Shown: piece by piece, positions 23,156-31,168 of the stretch
How the letters are laid out: every line of letters begins with the position of its first letter
Numbering within the stretch: position 1 is the stretch's first letter
IMG/VR virus record: IMGVR_UViG_3300047557_002625
Coordinates: 1 to 35,559 of that record
Direction: 5' to 3' (one strand)
Length of the DNA stretch: 35,559 bases
From: a virus
Made by a program: the position numbers and the translations under genes
Notes under the pieces: model-generated
Database searches by the model: none
The model's input: only the letters and a program-made list of their open reading frames with translations
Told to the model about the DNA's origin: nothing

Positions 23156-23447
23156 ATTTCATATTCTTTAAGACCATCCCCAAAGAATATATGGACTCTT
23201 TGTCTTGTTTGGTCTTAACTTGTTTGCTTTTGAGATAGTTTAGTGAGTCTATAATCTCTTGCTTCTTGTTAGAAACCTTTGGTGCTGGTGGAGTTTCGAC
23301 GGTAGAATACTCATACTCTAACTCATCGTCAAAAAAAGAATTCTCAACAGGTGCGTTGATACCAAAATAAATCATTTGATAAATCTTAGCTGCCATCATG
23401 GCATCTTTGGTGGTCCAGTAAATGAGTAAGTATCTAAATAGTTTCAT
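23154..23447 (-). CDS. Small hypothetical protein (leftward)
   Basis: A 97-residue protein. The first 30 residues form an amphipathic or weakly hydrophobic region (LFRYLLIYWTTKDAMMAAKI) followed by an acidic segment, a proline spacer (TPPAPKVSNKK) and a helical Lys-rich tail. It lies alone on the minus strand. TATCTTTG at 23452-23459 (minus) matches the -7 part of a Bacteroidetes promoter just upstream of its ATG, but no TTG is found at the right distance. Confidence 0.75.
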   Translation of the reverse strand: MKLFRYLLIYWTTKDAMMAAKIYQMIYFGINAPVENSFFDDELEYEYSTVETPPAPKVSNKKQEIIDSLNYLKSKQVKTKQDKESIYSLGMVLKNMK

Positions 23448-23474
23448 ACTACAAAGATAATCAAAAAATCGTAG

Positions 23475-23482
23475 TATTTATT
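23475..23482 (+). promoter_or_regulatory. TATTTATT motif, putative late promoter
   Basis: GTATTTATTATT ends 3 nt before the ATG of the DHH-family gene, in the 38-nt divergent gap shared with the leftward gene. Confidence 0.5.
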
Positions 23483-23485
23483 ATT

Positions 23486-24928
23486 ATGGAAAAACAAAAT
23501 CTTATTTTGAAGAAAAACATTCTATCTGAAAGTGGTATCAGGGGAATGAAAGAATTGGCAAAAAGATATCCTAAAGCAAAGATTTATTTTCACCAAGACT
23601 TAGATGGTGTGACTACTGCTTTAGGTATGAAAAACTATCTCGAACAAAATGGTATCAAAGTTGTTGATGCTGAGGTTATACAATACGGAGCAAGAGAATT
23701 CGCGGTTAAGAAACTTGACGCTCAAGGTGACACAATGCCAGTGTTGGTAGACTTTGCTCACGGTAAACCAATGTTCGTTATTCACACAGACCACCACGAT
23801 ACACAAGCTGGTGTTGAGCCAGGAACGGCAACCAACTTCAGACCTTCAAGATCAAACGTTGAAACTATTTCCAAAGTAATTTCACCAAAAGAAATATTTC
23901 CTGCTGACGACGTTGAACTAATCACTATGGTCGACTCAGCCGACTATCTTAAATATAACGTAACACCTGATCAGGTGATGAACTACATCTTCAAATTAGA
24001 TAAAGATGAAGATCTAAAGAAAAACAAAAGAGCACTAGGTTTGATGGTTAACAAAATCTTATTGGCTTACAAAAACAAACCAGGTTTCATGGAAAGAATT
24101 GTACTTAACGCACAACCATCTTTACTTAGTATATTAAACACAATCAAACAAGATGCTAAAGAACAAGGATTTGCAGGTACTGAAGAGATGGTTAAAAACC
24201 AAGAACTTTACATCAAAGATATGGAAAGATATCCTAAGAGAAAAGTTGAAAATGGTGTGATCACACAATATGGTGGTGGTTATGCTGGTAGACCTGGATC
24301 TTATGATAGATTCGTTCCTTACAAACTTTATCCTGATGCTGACTTCTTAGTTATTGGTTGGCCGTTAGGAATGGTACAAGCTTCATGTAACCCATTCAAA
24401 CAAGACAGAGCACTCAAAGGTATTAACTTAGGTGAAGTTAAAGATGAGGTTTTATCGAAATGGGAATCACAATTAAAAGACCGAAAAGTTAAACTATCAA
24501 CTATTAAATGGGTTTCTGAAAGTGACTCAAGTTTTGGAGAACAATCTGCAGGATTTACATTTAAAGATCTCTTAGCAATTTACGGTGAAGAGTTTAAAAA
24601 GATGGTTGATGGTGAAGAAGTTTTAGAGGATGTAAGAGAGGCTTTGGACGAACCATTTGATACATTGACTGAAGAGCAAAAACAACTATTGGATTCAATT
24701 ACAATTAGTGTTTGGGATATAATAGACGCAAACAGTGGAGGACACAAATGTATCACAAATATTTCAGGACTCAATTATATTGGAAGAGGGTCAAGACCTC
24801 CTCAAAACAAATACAAAAGTAAAGAACACGAACAAGAAGATTCACCTTCAGTTAAGTTCATCAAAATGTTAATGAATGAATTTACAAAAATCCTACAAAG
24901 AAAAATTAAAGAAGAAAACGGGCAGTAA
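23486..24928 (+). CDS. DHH-superfamily phosphoesterase with ILSE N-terminus
   Basis: A 480-residue protein. FHQDLDGVTTALGM (H36, D38, D40) and VIHTDHHDTQAGV (D102-H103-H104) are motifs of the DHH phosphoesterase superfamily (RecJ, nanoRNase, PDE); a further Asp lies in MVDSADYL. A distant SGGHK motif (about 418) resembles the GGGH of the DHHA1 domain. Members hydrolyse single-stranded DNA, short RNA or cyclic dinucleotides. The N-terminal helix, NLILKKNILSESG, ends L-S-E like the putative packaged proteins. It is longer than a bare DHH-DHHA1 pair, with an inserted region at about 200-330. If ejected, it could degrade host nucleic acids or signalling dinucleotides. Confidence 0.85.
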   Translation: MEKQNLILKKNILSESGIRGMKELAKRYPKAKIYFHQDLDGVTTALGMKNYLEQNGIKVVDAEVIQYGAREFAVKKLDAQGDTMPVLVDFAHGKPMFVIHTDHHDTQAGVEPGTATNFRPSRSNVETISKVISPKEIFPADDVELITMVDSADYLKYNVTPDQVMNYIFKLDKDEDLKKNKRALGLMVNKILLAYKNKPGFMERIVLNAQPSLLSILNTIKQDAKEQGFAGTEEMVKNQELYIKDMERYPKRKVENGVITQYGGGYAGRPGSYDRFVPYKLYPDADFLVIGWPLGMVQASCNPFKQDRALKGINLGEVKDEVLSKWESQLKDRKVKLSTIKWVSESDSSFGEQSAGFTFKDLLAIYGEEFKKMVDGEEVLEDVREALDEPFDTLTEEQKQLLDSITISVWDIIDANSGGHKCITNISGLNYIGRGSRPPQNKYKSKEHEQEDSPSVKFIKMLMNEFTKILQRKIKEENGQ

Positions 24929-24931
24929 TCA

Positions 24932-26521
24932 GTGGCGACATCAAGACCTTTTGCATTCAACACAGGATCTACAATTTCGGGGACCGAACAATTAGGTGAC
25001 TTAGCGATTGGAGTTGATGATATAGACTATGATGGTGGTGTTGGTGGTGTTACTTGGTGGATGGGACCTGATGAAGATTTAGGTTATATAATATGTAGAC
25101 CAAATTTTACTGGTACACAACCAAATCCCGTTGGTATACCTGCGTACGTCAGATTTCTTAGATCGAAGTTGAAAACAGAAGAATCTTTTGTTAGTTTAGT
25201 TAATGCTGTTTATGGACAGTCATTTACGACAGGGAATGAATGTAAAACTTATCTAAATAACAATGGATTTTGGACATCATGGGTATCAAATTTAAAATTA
25301 TACTTAGATGCGTCAAACCCAAGTAGTTACTCTGGGGCGGGCACTACATGGTATGATTTAAGTGGTAACGGTAATGACGTTGAAATGGTAAACTCAGGAA
25401 GTATTTCTTGGAGTAATACAGGACCCACTTATTTTTCGACAGGTGCTAATGGTTGGTTCAGTAATCCATCAGGATCAAATTTACCGATAGGAAATTCAAA
25501 TTACACATTTATTATTTGGGTCCAATTGGGAACCGTTTGGAATGCAAACGGATTTATGAGTATTGGACCATTTGGGGCTCTTAACATGTCAAATGCTTTC
25601 AGAGCTGGTGGAACTAATCAATTAATAAACTATTGGTGGGGTAATGATTTGTCTGTTTTTACTTCTGTGTCACCAACAGATGGATGGTTCAATGCTGTTG
25701 CAAAATACGACGGAATAACAAGAAGTATTTGGGTTAATGGTGTTTTAGTTGGTTCTGATACCCCTGTTGGACATAACGTGACTACAAATGCATTACAGAT
25801 TGCAAAAACAACAAGTACTGAATATCTACAAGGTAATGTTGGTGAAGTGTTAATTTACGACACTGCTTTATCTGACTCAAGTATATTACAATATTATAAT
25901 GATACATATACAAAATACATTAACGTAACACCAACACCGACGGTTACACCAACTAATACACCTACAATTACCCCAACAATTACCCCAACTAAAACTCAAA
26001 CACCAACACCTACAGTAACACCAACTAATACAGTAACCCCAACTATAACCCCAACCTCAACTGTCACACCAAGTATTACGCCAAGTCTATCTGTTGGAGT
26101 AACTTTTAGTCAAACTTTTACAAGTGGTGCTGCACCAGGATCAACCATAGAAAATGCGTGGACTAGCTTTAGATCACAATTAACAGGATCTTATAGTACT
26201 ATGACATTATCGAGTTCATTAGGAACTACTTTAACAGTAAACGACCCATTAGTTCAAAATGTTGCGAATGCTTTAAAAACAGGAACTACAGGAACTAACT
26301 TTTCAATTGTTATTGGGTCAAGGACTTGGAGAGTAATTCATGGATGTGTTCAAGGAACTCCAGATGCTAACTCAATATATTTAACAAGTTCTGGTACTTG
26401 TGATTGTGGTGGTGGAACAACTTATACAGTAAGACCAATGATTAAAAATGCCAACTGGGGTGGTTTAAATGGGTCTGCCTGCGGTCAACCAACTCAAACA
26501 TTAACAGTAACTTTTTCTTAG
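24932..26521 (+). CDS. LamG-domain fibre-like protein with Thr-Pro linker
   Basis: A 529-residue protein starting with GTG 3 nt after the DHH gene. Residues 1-115 are unrecognised. Residues about 121-326 form a LamG/concanavalin-like sandwich: LKLYLDASNPSSYSGAGTTW, YDLSGNGND, YTFIIWVQLG, GWFNAVAKYDG, SIWVNGVLVG, GNVGEVLIYD. Residues 332-386 are a Thr-Pro-rich linker, and 388-529 a Gly/Ser/Thr-rich C-terminal domain with several Cys (CDCGGG, GSACGQP). It lacks a signal peptide, so it is more likely a virion fibre or decoration protein binding host glycans than a secreted protein. Confidence 0.85.
   Translation: MATSRPFAFNTGSTISGTEQLGDLAIGVDDIDYDGGVGGVTWWMGPDEDLGYIICRPNFTGTQPNPVGIPAYVRFLRSKLKTEESFVSLVNAVYGQSFTTGNECKTYLNNNGFWTSWVSNLKLYLDASNPSSYSGAGTTWYDLSGNGNDVEMVNSGSISWSNTGPTYFSTGANGWFSNPSGSNLPIGNSNYTFIIWVQLGTVWNANGFMSIGPFGALNMSNAFRAGGTNQLINYWWGNDLSVFTSVSPTDGWFNAVAKYDGITRSIWVNGVLVGSDTPVGHNVTTNALQIAKTTSTEYLQGNVGEVLIYDTALSDSSILQYYNDTYTKYINVTPTPTVTPTNTPTITPTITPTKTQTPTPTVTPTNTVTPTITPTSTVTPSITPSLSVGVTFSQTFTSGAAPGSTIENAWTSFRSQLTGSYSTMTLSSSLGTTLTVNDPLVQNVANALKTGTTGTNFSIVIGSRTWRVIHGCVQGTPDANSIYLTSSGTCDCGGGTTYTVRPMIKNANWGGLNGSACGQPTQTLTVTFS
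25925..26090 (+). repeat. Thr-Pro-rich coding repeat
   Basis: About 165 nt of imperfect ACA/ACC-CCA repeats encoding TPTPTVTPTNTPTITPT-like sequence. Such rigid linkers join domains in phage fibres and cell-surface proteins. Copy number may vary between relatives. Confidence 0.85.
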
Positions 26522-26522
26522 T

Positions 26523-26663
26523 ATGTATTATATAATTGATTTAGAAACTAACCCACCACAAGAAGTCCCAAACTTAAGTTTTGAAACTGAAAACCAAGCT
26601 TGTGATTGGATCAACCAAAATGGAAATGCTATAATTTATAGTATTATTGAAAAATCAGAATAG
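26523..26663 (+). CDS. Small hypothetical protein, 46 residues
   Basis: Starts 1 nt after the fibre-like gene (MYYIIDLETNPPQEV...) and ends ENQACDWINQNGNAIIYSII plus a short tail. The pattern of a first beta strand, a helix and a second strand would fit a tiny alpha/beta protein. Spacing and codon use match neighbours. Function unknown. Confidence 0.65.
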   Translation: MYYIIDLETNPPQEVPNLSFETENQACDWINQNGNAIIYSIIEKSE

Positions 26664-26724
26664 TTTCAGAATTCCTCAAGATAAAATTATTATGAAATCT
26701 TGTGTTCATAAAGTTTTATAGTAA

Positions 26725-26732
26725 TATTTATC
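26725..26732 (+). promoter_or_regulatory. TATTTATC motif, putative late promoter
   Basis: AATATTTATCAAT ends 3 nt before the ATG of the SLT-like gene. It heads the 26.7-30.7 kb operon of proteins with (I/L)xE N-termini. Confidence 0.5.
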
Positions 26733-26735
26733 AAT

Positions 26736-27488
26736 ATGAAAAGAATTGTAGATTTAAACGAACAAGATATCAAAAGGATTGTTCTCAGAGTTATTGAAGA
26801 AAACCAATTTGCCGATGCATTGACACAAGTGGGTGATTTAGCAAAAACTTCTTTTACCAAACTAATGGATGACCTTAAATCTTACGCCAAAGGCGAGACT
26901 CCTGCTTCCGATACATCAAGTCAAGAAACACCTAAAAGCGATGAAGAGAGTAAAAGTAATACTTCAATTGGTAAAGTGTCGGCGAAAGGACAGAAATTAT
27001 TAAATGACCCAATCTTCAAGAAGAAACTCAAAGAAATATCCAACGCAATTAAGATAGATGAAAATTCAATCATTAAATTGATGAAACATGAATCAGGTTT
27101 GGATCCAAGTATAAAGAATAGTATTGGTTGTGTTGGTTTAATTCAGTTTTGTCCTGGTGGTGGTAGAACAAAAACCGTTAACGGTAAAACTTATACTATT
27201 GAAGAATTAGGTGGTAATTTGGAAGCTCAGATGGATGCGATTAAAGATTTTTGGTTAAGCGGTTATCAACGTGGTAAAATCAAAAATGCTGCCGATCTAT
27301 ATCTATATAACTTCTTCCCTGTTGCCGCAGGAAAACCTGATGATTTTGTATTACAAGCAAAAGGATTATCAGCTGAAAAAGTGGCAAAAGCAAATCCAGG
27401 TTTTAATAGAAAATTAGGTAAACCTGTATCATCACCTTTAACCGTTGGTGATATGAAAAAATATTATCGATTAACAGGAATGGTTTAA
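26736..27488 (+). CDS. SLT-like lysozyme/transglycosylase with (I/L)xE N-terminus
   Basis: A 250-residue protein. The N-terminal helix DIKRIVLRVIEENQ ends V-I-E. A disordered Ser/Thr/Lys linker (50-85) follows. The C-terminal domain has KLMKHESGLDP with candidate catalytic Glu119, SIGCVGLIQFCP (131-140) and a YLYNFFP segment, as in lysozyme-like transglycosylases of phage virions. It should cut glycan strands during DNA entry. It is the first gene of an operon of proteins with similar N-termini and has its own late-type motif. Confidence 0.86.
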   Translation: MKRIVDLNEQDIKRIVLRVIEENQFADALTQVGDLAKTSFTKLMDDLKSYAKGETPASDTSSQETPKSDEESKSNTSIGKVSAKGQKLLNDPIFKKKLKEISNAIKIDENSIIKLMKHESGLDPSIKNSIGCVGLIQFCPGGGRTKTVNGKTYTIEELGGNLEAQMDAIKDFWLSGYQRGKIKNAADLYLYNFFPVAAGKPDDFVLQAKGLSAEKVAKANPGFNRKLGKPVSSPLTVGDMKKYYRLTGMV

Positions 27489-27489
27489 T

Positions 27490-27849
27490 ATGAGAAACCT
27501 AATCAAAAAAATATTACAAGAGGAAACGGGATCTCCTGAAATTATGAATACGTCTACAACCGAAGACATTCATAAAAAAAACATTGAGTTTATCCAAGAT
27601 CTATTATTGACAAGAGACTTACCAAACATTTGTTATATTGATGTGATATATAATGATTATGCTGATGAATACCGAGTTGAACTAACAATGGAAGGTGGAC
27701 TTACACAATGGTCTTCAAAAAATATGTCCTATGTCATGTCAGACATAGAAGAACAAGCAAAAGAAATTAGAGAAATAAATGTAAATTTGTACATGCCAAG
27801 ATTTATTGATAATTGTGGTGAACTTGATCCAGGAATACAAAGATTGTGA
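27490..27849 (+). CDS. Small protein with LIKKILQEE N-terminus
   Basis: A 119-residue protein. MRNLIKKILQEETGS is the shared basic helix ending L-Q-E. The rest is a mixed domain (FIQDLLLTRDLPNICYIDVI, YRVELTMEGG) ending with NLYMPRFIDNCGELDPG. No family. It starts 1 nt after the SLT-like stop codon and overlaps the next start codon, so it is clearly operonic. Probably a small virion-internal protein. Confidence 0.78.
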   Translation: MRNLIKKILQEETGSPEIMNTSTTEDIHKKNIEFIQDLLLTRDLPNICYIDVIYNDYADEYRVELTMEGGLTQWSSKNMSYVMSDIEEQAKEIREINVNLYMPRFIDNCGELDPGIQRL

Positions 27850-28289
27850 TGAAAGAAATTATTAGAAATATATTGATTGAGGAGACTGAAGGTACTAAAG
27901 ATCCTGAAGTAATTAAAAATGGTGTTAGAGCCGCAGTAAAGATAGTCAAAAGAGAATATCCTTTTGTTGTTGGTGTAGATTTTATTTCGGAATTGAATAC
28001 AGCACTTTACATCAAAGTTAATATTGTTTGTGATATGGATAAAGTTGCTGAATTCTATAAGTCTGAAATCTCAGTAAAAAGATCGTATGCAAAGAGTGAA
28101 TTATTTGCGTATCAATTCTCAATTTTAGACCTTACACTACTATTAACTCAAAGAGAAAAATTTGAGGAATTCATGAAATTCCAAAAATATCTAAATGAAG
28201 TTTATAGTGTAATACCTGATGATTTAAAAGAATTTGATAAATGGGGTGACCCTAAAAAAATTGACGTTGAAGAATTTAGATTTGTATGA
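27849..28289 (+). CDS. Small protein with IIRNILIEE N-terminus
   Basis: A 146-residue protein from the ATG at 27849 (a GTG three bases upstream is in frame). MKEIIRNILIEETEG is the shared helix ending L-I-E. The remaining domain (AAVKIVKREYPFVVGVDFIS, ALYIKVNIVCDMDKVAEFY) looks alpha/beta with a Lys-rich middle. Function unknown. TGATG overlap upstream, ATGA downstream. Confidence 0.78.
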   Translation: MKEIIRNILIEETEGTKDPEVIKNGVRAAVKIVKREYPFVVGVDFISELNTALYIKVNIVCDMDKVAEFYKSEISVKRSYAKSELFAYQFSILDLTLLLTQREKFEEFMKFQKYLNEVYSVIPDDLKEFDKWGDPKKIDVEEFRFV

Positions 28290-28609
28290 GAAATTTAATT
28301 GAGATGGTATTAAAAGAAGAAACCGAAGAGATCGATCAAAAGGTTATGAATTTCTTGCTTAGAAGATATGAAATCAATGAAGTAAATATCGATGACAACA
28401 TTAAATTTAAAGAGGTATACTTCAAAGTAGGAGATGAGTATTATGGTGTTTCCATGTGGGATAATAAAAAAAGACAAGTAAGAGTCATTTTGAATATGTT
28501 AGACGAAAATAATGTTATTGAACTTACACACAATTTTGCTAATGAATATGACCCGTACAGACAAAAAATTGTTAGAACAATTAAAAAGTTTCTATATGAA
28601 GTAATGTAA
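28286..28609 (+). CDS. Small protein with LIEMVLKEE N-terminus
   Basis: A 107-residue protein: MRNLIEMVLKEETEE, the shared helix ending L-K-E, then FLLRRYEINEVNIDD and VYFKVGDEYYGVSMWDNKKR, a short beta domain, ending IRTIKKF-like basic helix. Coupled on both sides. Function unknown. Confidence 0.78.
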   Translation: MRNLIEMVLKEETEEIDQKVMNFLLRRYEINEVNIDDNIKFKEVYFKVGDEYYGVSMWDNKKRQVRVILNMLDENNVIELTHNFANEYDPYRQKIVRTIKKFLYEVM

Positions 28610-29241
28610 TGAAAGAATTGATTAGACACATATTAAAAGAAGAAGTTAGTAGAAAATATGTTAAAGCTACACCAAAGATAGAACGACTTGTCTACAGATG
28701 GTTAAATGACTATTTTGATGGTGCACAAATATATCATAAAAAACATTATGAATCAACACATAGTTTTGAATTTTGTAAAAACGGAAAAGAAATATTAGAT
28801 GTTGTTTTATATTTCGGTAATGATGATGACGACAACAGAAAAACTGAAGAAATGAGTTTTAACAGGGGGATTACGAGAGTCCCAAAAAATGTATTTGATG
28901 ATTTAACCACAGATCTTCCAATGAGAGTAAGTTATTTAAAATACCTTCTTGAAGAATGGTTTGATGATACTTATTTAGGTGAAATCCAAAAAAAGATGGG
29001 TAGAAATGATATTTACATCCCTGAACTTGATATATCTAATACTGACGGTGATATTTGTTTTCCACCGATAACAAAACCTGATGATGTAACTGAAGAAGAA
29101 ATGATAGAATACATTCTTAAATTGGGAAAATATAAAATGGAAGATATATTGTGGTGGGAAGAGAGATTACCAGGATGGATTGAACAAACTTATTTAGAAC
29201 AACTTAATGCTGCTGAATACAGAAGATTGAAAGGACAATGA
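28609..29241 (+). CDS. Protein with LIRHILKEE N-terminus
   Basis: A 210-residue protein: MKELIRHILKEEVSRKY, then a domain with RLVYRWLNDYFDGAQIYH and EILDVVLYFGNDDDD. The C-terminal half is acidic with aromatic residues (DILWWEERLPGWIEQTY). No family recognised. TAATG overlap upstream and ATGA downstream. Confidence 0.78.
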   Translation: MKELIRHILKEEVSRKYVKATPKIERLVYRWLNDYFDGAQIYHKKHYESTHSFEFCKNGKEILDVVLYFGNDDDDNRKTEEMSFNRGITRVPKNVFDDLTTDLPMRVSYLKYLLEEWFDDTYLGEIQKKMGRNDIYIPELDISNTDGDICFPPITKPDDVTEEEMIEYILKLGKYKMEDILWWEERLPGWIEQTYLEQLNAAEYRRLKGQ

Positions 29242-29753
29242 GAGAACTAATTAGAAAAATATTAAACGAAAGTAAAGTTAAGGATGAACTTAGACAATCC
29301 ATCGAAGACGATGGAATAGCTGAAACTGTAGAAAAAGTCGGTGGGTATGATAATTTGGTAAAAATGTTATACAATGGTGATGTCATGGAGTTCTACAATA
29401 TTACAGGTTTTGAACCCATTAAGATTACTGAGAATGGAATGAATATGTATATTGATGATTTGATTATACAATCATTAGGTTTACCTATAAACACTAGAAT
29501 TCGCATTCAAGAAGAAGTTTTGTTAGGCGATTTTAATTGGCGTAGTAGGGGCTCAAACTATAAGTTTACTGCGAGGGCTCATTCATTTATTAGTCAAAAA
29601 AACGGACAAAAACTATGGAGAGTTGTTGGTACCTCAGGTGATTATGGATTTGGTTACTCCTTTATACCAACAAGAAATATTCTTGGTAAGAGATTTAGAA
29701 AACAAATATTTGATCAAATTATAGATAAATACGATTTACAACAATATCTGTGA
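29238..29753 (+). CDS. Protein with LIRKILNE N-terminus, VGG-motif family
   Basis: A 171-residue protein: MRELIRKILNESKVKDELRQ, followed by a VEKVGGYDNLVKMLYNGD segment that recurs in a looser form in the next protein (LVGGIPTLKRIF). The two genes therefore share both the N-terminal helix and an adjacent helical motif, which points to duplication. The body is alpha/beta; a C-terminal stretch contains FTARAHSFISQKNGQKLWRV. Function unknown. Confidence 0.78.
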   Translation: MRELIRKILNESKVKDELRQSIEDDGIAETVEKVGGYDNLVKMLYNGDVMEFYNITGFEPIKITENGMNMYIDDLIIQSLGLPINTRIRIQEEVLLGDFNWRSRGSNYKFTARAHSFISQKNGQKLWRVVGTSGDYGFGYSFIPTRNILGKRFRKQIFDQIIDKYDLQQYL

Positions 29754-30727
29754 GAGAACTAATCAGACATATCTTAAAAGAGAATAGAGTCCAACAGGAG
29801 TTGAAACAAGTTATCAAAGATAGTGATATTTTTAACGCTGCGGATTTGGTTGGAGGAATCCCAACACTCAAAAGAATATTCAAAGATGACCCTGAAATGG
29901 GTTCTTTATTTGAGAAACTAACAGGAACAATTACTTTTTATTATCCTGTTATTGCTTATGAAGATATAGAATTTCCTTTAGATTATGAAATAATTGGTAG
30001 ACATAGTAATATTGTTAAGACTAACCATTGGCCTATAATAAATGTCTTATATGATGAAAACAAACTAACACCTGAAGAAAACGAAGATTTCAAGTCTATG
30101 ATTAAGTACTTATATGATGATGCACAACATAGTGCATTTAAAAGTAAGTTTGAGGATAGTACGATATTCAACGCAAATTATTTTACCGTTGAAGAAATAA
30201 ATGGAGAAAACATTGATCTAATCGGAAGTGGGAGTTTTTCTCTTAGTGAAGTTGAAGAATTACACGATAAATTTTATGGTGGTAATCAAAGTTTGAACGA
30301 AGGCTCCAATAAAGAAAAATCTTTAATTAAGATAATAGAAAACCAAGGACTATACGACTTTATTGAAATGACAGGATTAGACTTCAATAAAGTTAGGTCG
30401 TTGATAAAACAAATGGATAACCCCAAAGACATATTAAAACAATATATTAGAGAATTTGTTTTAGAACATGATGGGATGAGTAATGGGGATTATGGATCTC
30501 TTTTCGCATTAAGATTACCATTGAGTAACACCAAGTATGTTAATGACATATTAGTTCAAGATAGAGAACAAATTGCTGTTGAAATATGGGGATATGAAGA
30601 AGATGAATACGGTCATACAGAACAAACAGAGCAATACCTAACATCAATTAACAATCTAACCAATGAAGAGTTACTATCAATCATTTCTTGGATGATGGAA
30701 ACTATTGAAGGTGGTTATTGGGATTAG
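29750..30727 (+). CDS. Protein with LIRHILKE N-terminus, related to previous gene
   Basis: A 325-residue protein starting with GTG in a GTGA overlap: MRELIRHILKENRVQQELKQ, then DLVGGIPTLKRIFKDDPEMG, parallel to the gene before it. Residues about 190-325 appear to be a second, separate domain after a possible linker (NQSLNEGSNKEKSLIKIIEN), so it may be a fusion of two such proteins. No enzyme motif is seen. It is the last gene of the operon that starts at 26736. Confidence 0.76.
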   Translation: MRELIRHILKENRVQQELKQVIKDSDIFNAADLVGGIPTLKRIFKDDPEMGSLFEKLTGTITFYYPVIAYEDIEFPLDYEIIGRHSNIVKTNHWPIINVLYDENKLTPEENEDFKSMIKYLYDDAQHSAFKSKFEDSTIFNANYFTVEEINGENIDLIGSGSFSLSEVEELHDKFYGGNQSLNEGSNKEKSLIKIIENQGLYDFIEMTGLDFNKVRSLIKQMDNPKDILKQYIREFVLEHDGMSNGDYGSLFALRLPLSNTKYVNDILVQDREQIAVEIWGYEEDEYGHTEQTEQYLTSINNLTNEELLSIISWMMETIEGGYWD

Positions 30728-30749
30728 TCAAATAATTTTATTATATTTG
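30718..30749 (+). promoter_or_regulatory. Bacteroidetes-type promoter
   Basis: TTG (30718-30720), 21 nt, TATATTTG (30742-30749), 8 nt before the ATG at 30758. The -33 element lies in the last codons of the previous gene. Confidence 0.65.
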
Positions 30750-30757
30750 TTTTTGAT

Positions 30758-31051
30758 ATGAAAAAAGATCTGTCAAAAATACTTCACACTTTTACAAAAG
30801 TCGTTTACTCACATAGAGACGATTTGACTATACAGATCACTAAGAAGAATATAAAACGTAAGCCTCATTACAATATCCACATATTAGTCCATATAAAATT
30901 AACTGATGGGTTGTATGCTATGATTCATAAGGGTATTGATAGAAATTATTTAAGAAGTGAAATCAAAAGTCATCTTAACTTGACAGAGGATGATTTTAAT
31001 GTTACATATCAAAATGTTTATCCTGAAACTTTAAATAATAAACTACAATAA
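30758..31051 (+). CDS. MKDLSKYI-family small protein (diverged)
   Basis: A 97-residue basic protein: MKKDLSKILHTFTKVVYSH, followed by LTIQITKKN and YNIHILVHIKL strands and a C-terminal helix plus strand. Start and beta pattern match, loosely, the small tandem family at 32.6-34.4 kb. It has its own host-type promoter. Function unknown. Confidence 0.72.
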   Translation: MKKDLSKILHTFTKVVYSHRDDLTIQITKKNIKRKPHYNIHILVHIKLTDGLYAMIHKGIDRNYLRSEIKSHLNLTEDDFNVTYQNVYPETLNNKLQ

Positions 31052-31052
31052 T

Positions 31053-31142
31053 ATGGAATTAGAACAAATTTTAAGTATGGGGATTGGGTTGTTCGCAACA
31101 TCAATGATGATTATCATTTTTGTGTTCAAGATAGAGGATTAA
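31053..31142 (+). CDS. Micro membrane protein, 29 residues
   Basis: A 29-residue product (MELEQILSMGIGLFATSMMI...) with one TM segment (about 8-25) and a charged end (FKIED). It starts 1 nt after the previous gene. Phages often encode such single-TM microproteins as host-membrane modifiers, but only size, hydrophobicity and position support it. Confidence 0.5.
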   Translation: MELEQILSMGIGLFATSMMIIIFVFKIED

Positions 31143-31156
31143 ATACGTTTACCGCG

Positions 31157-31164
31157 TATTTATC
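31157..31164 (+). promoter_or_regulatory. TATTTATC motif, putative late promoter
   Basis: CGCGTATTTATCTAAT ends 4 nt before the ATG of the zinc-finger gene at 31169. It is unusual in having a CCGCG stretch directly upstream. Confidence 0.5.
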
Positions 31165-31168
31165 TAAT

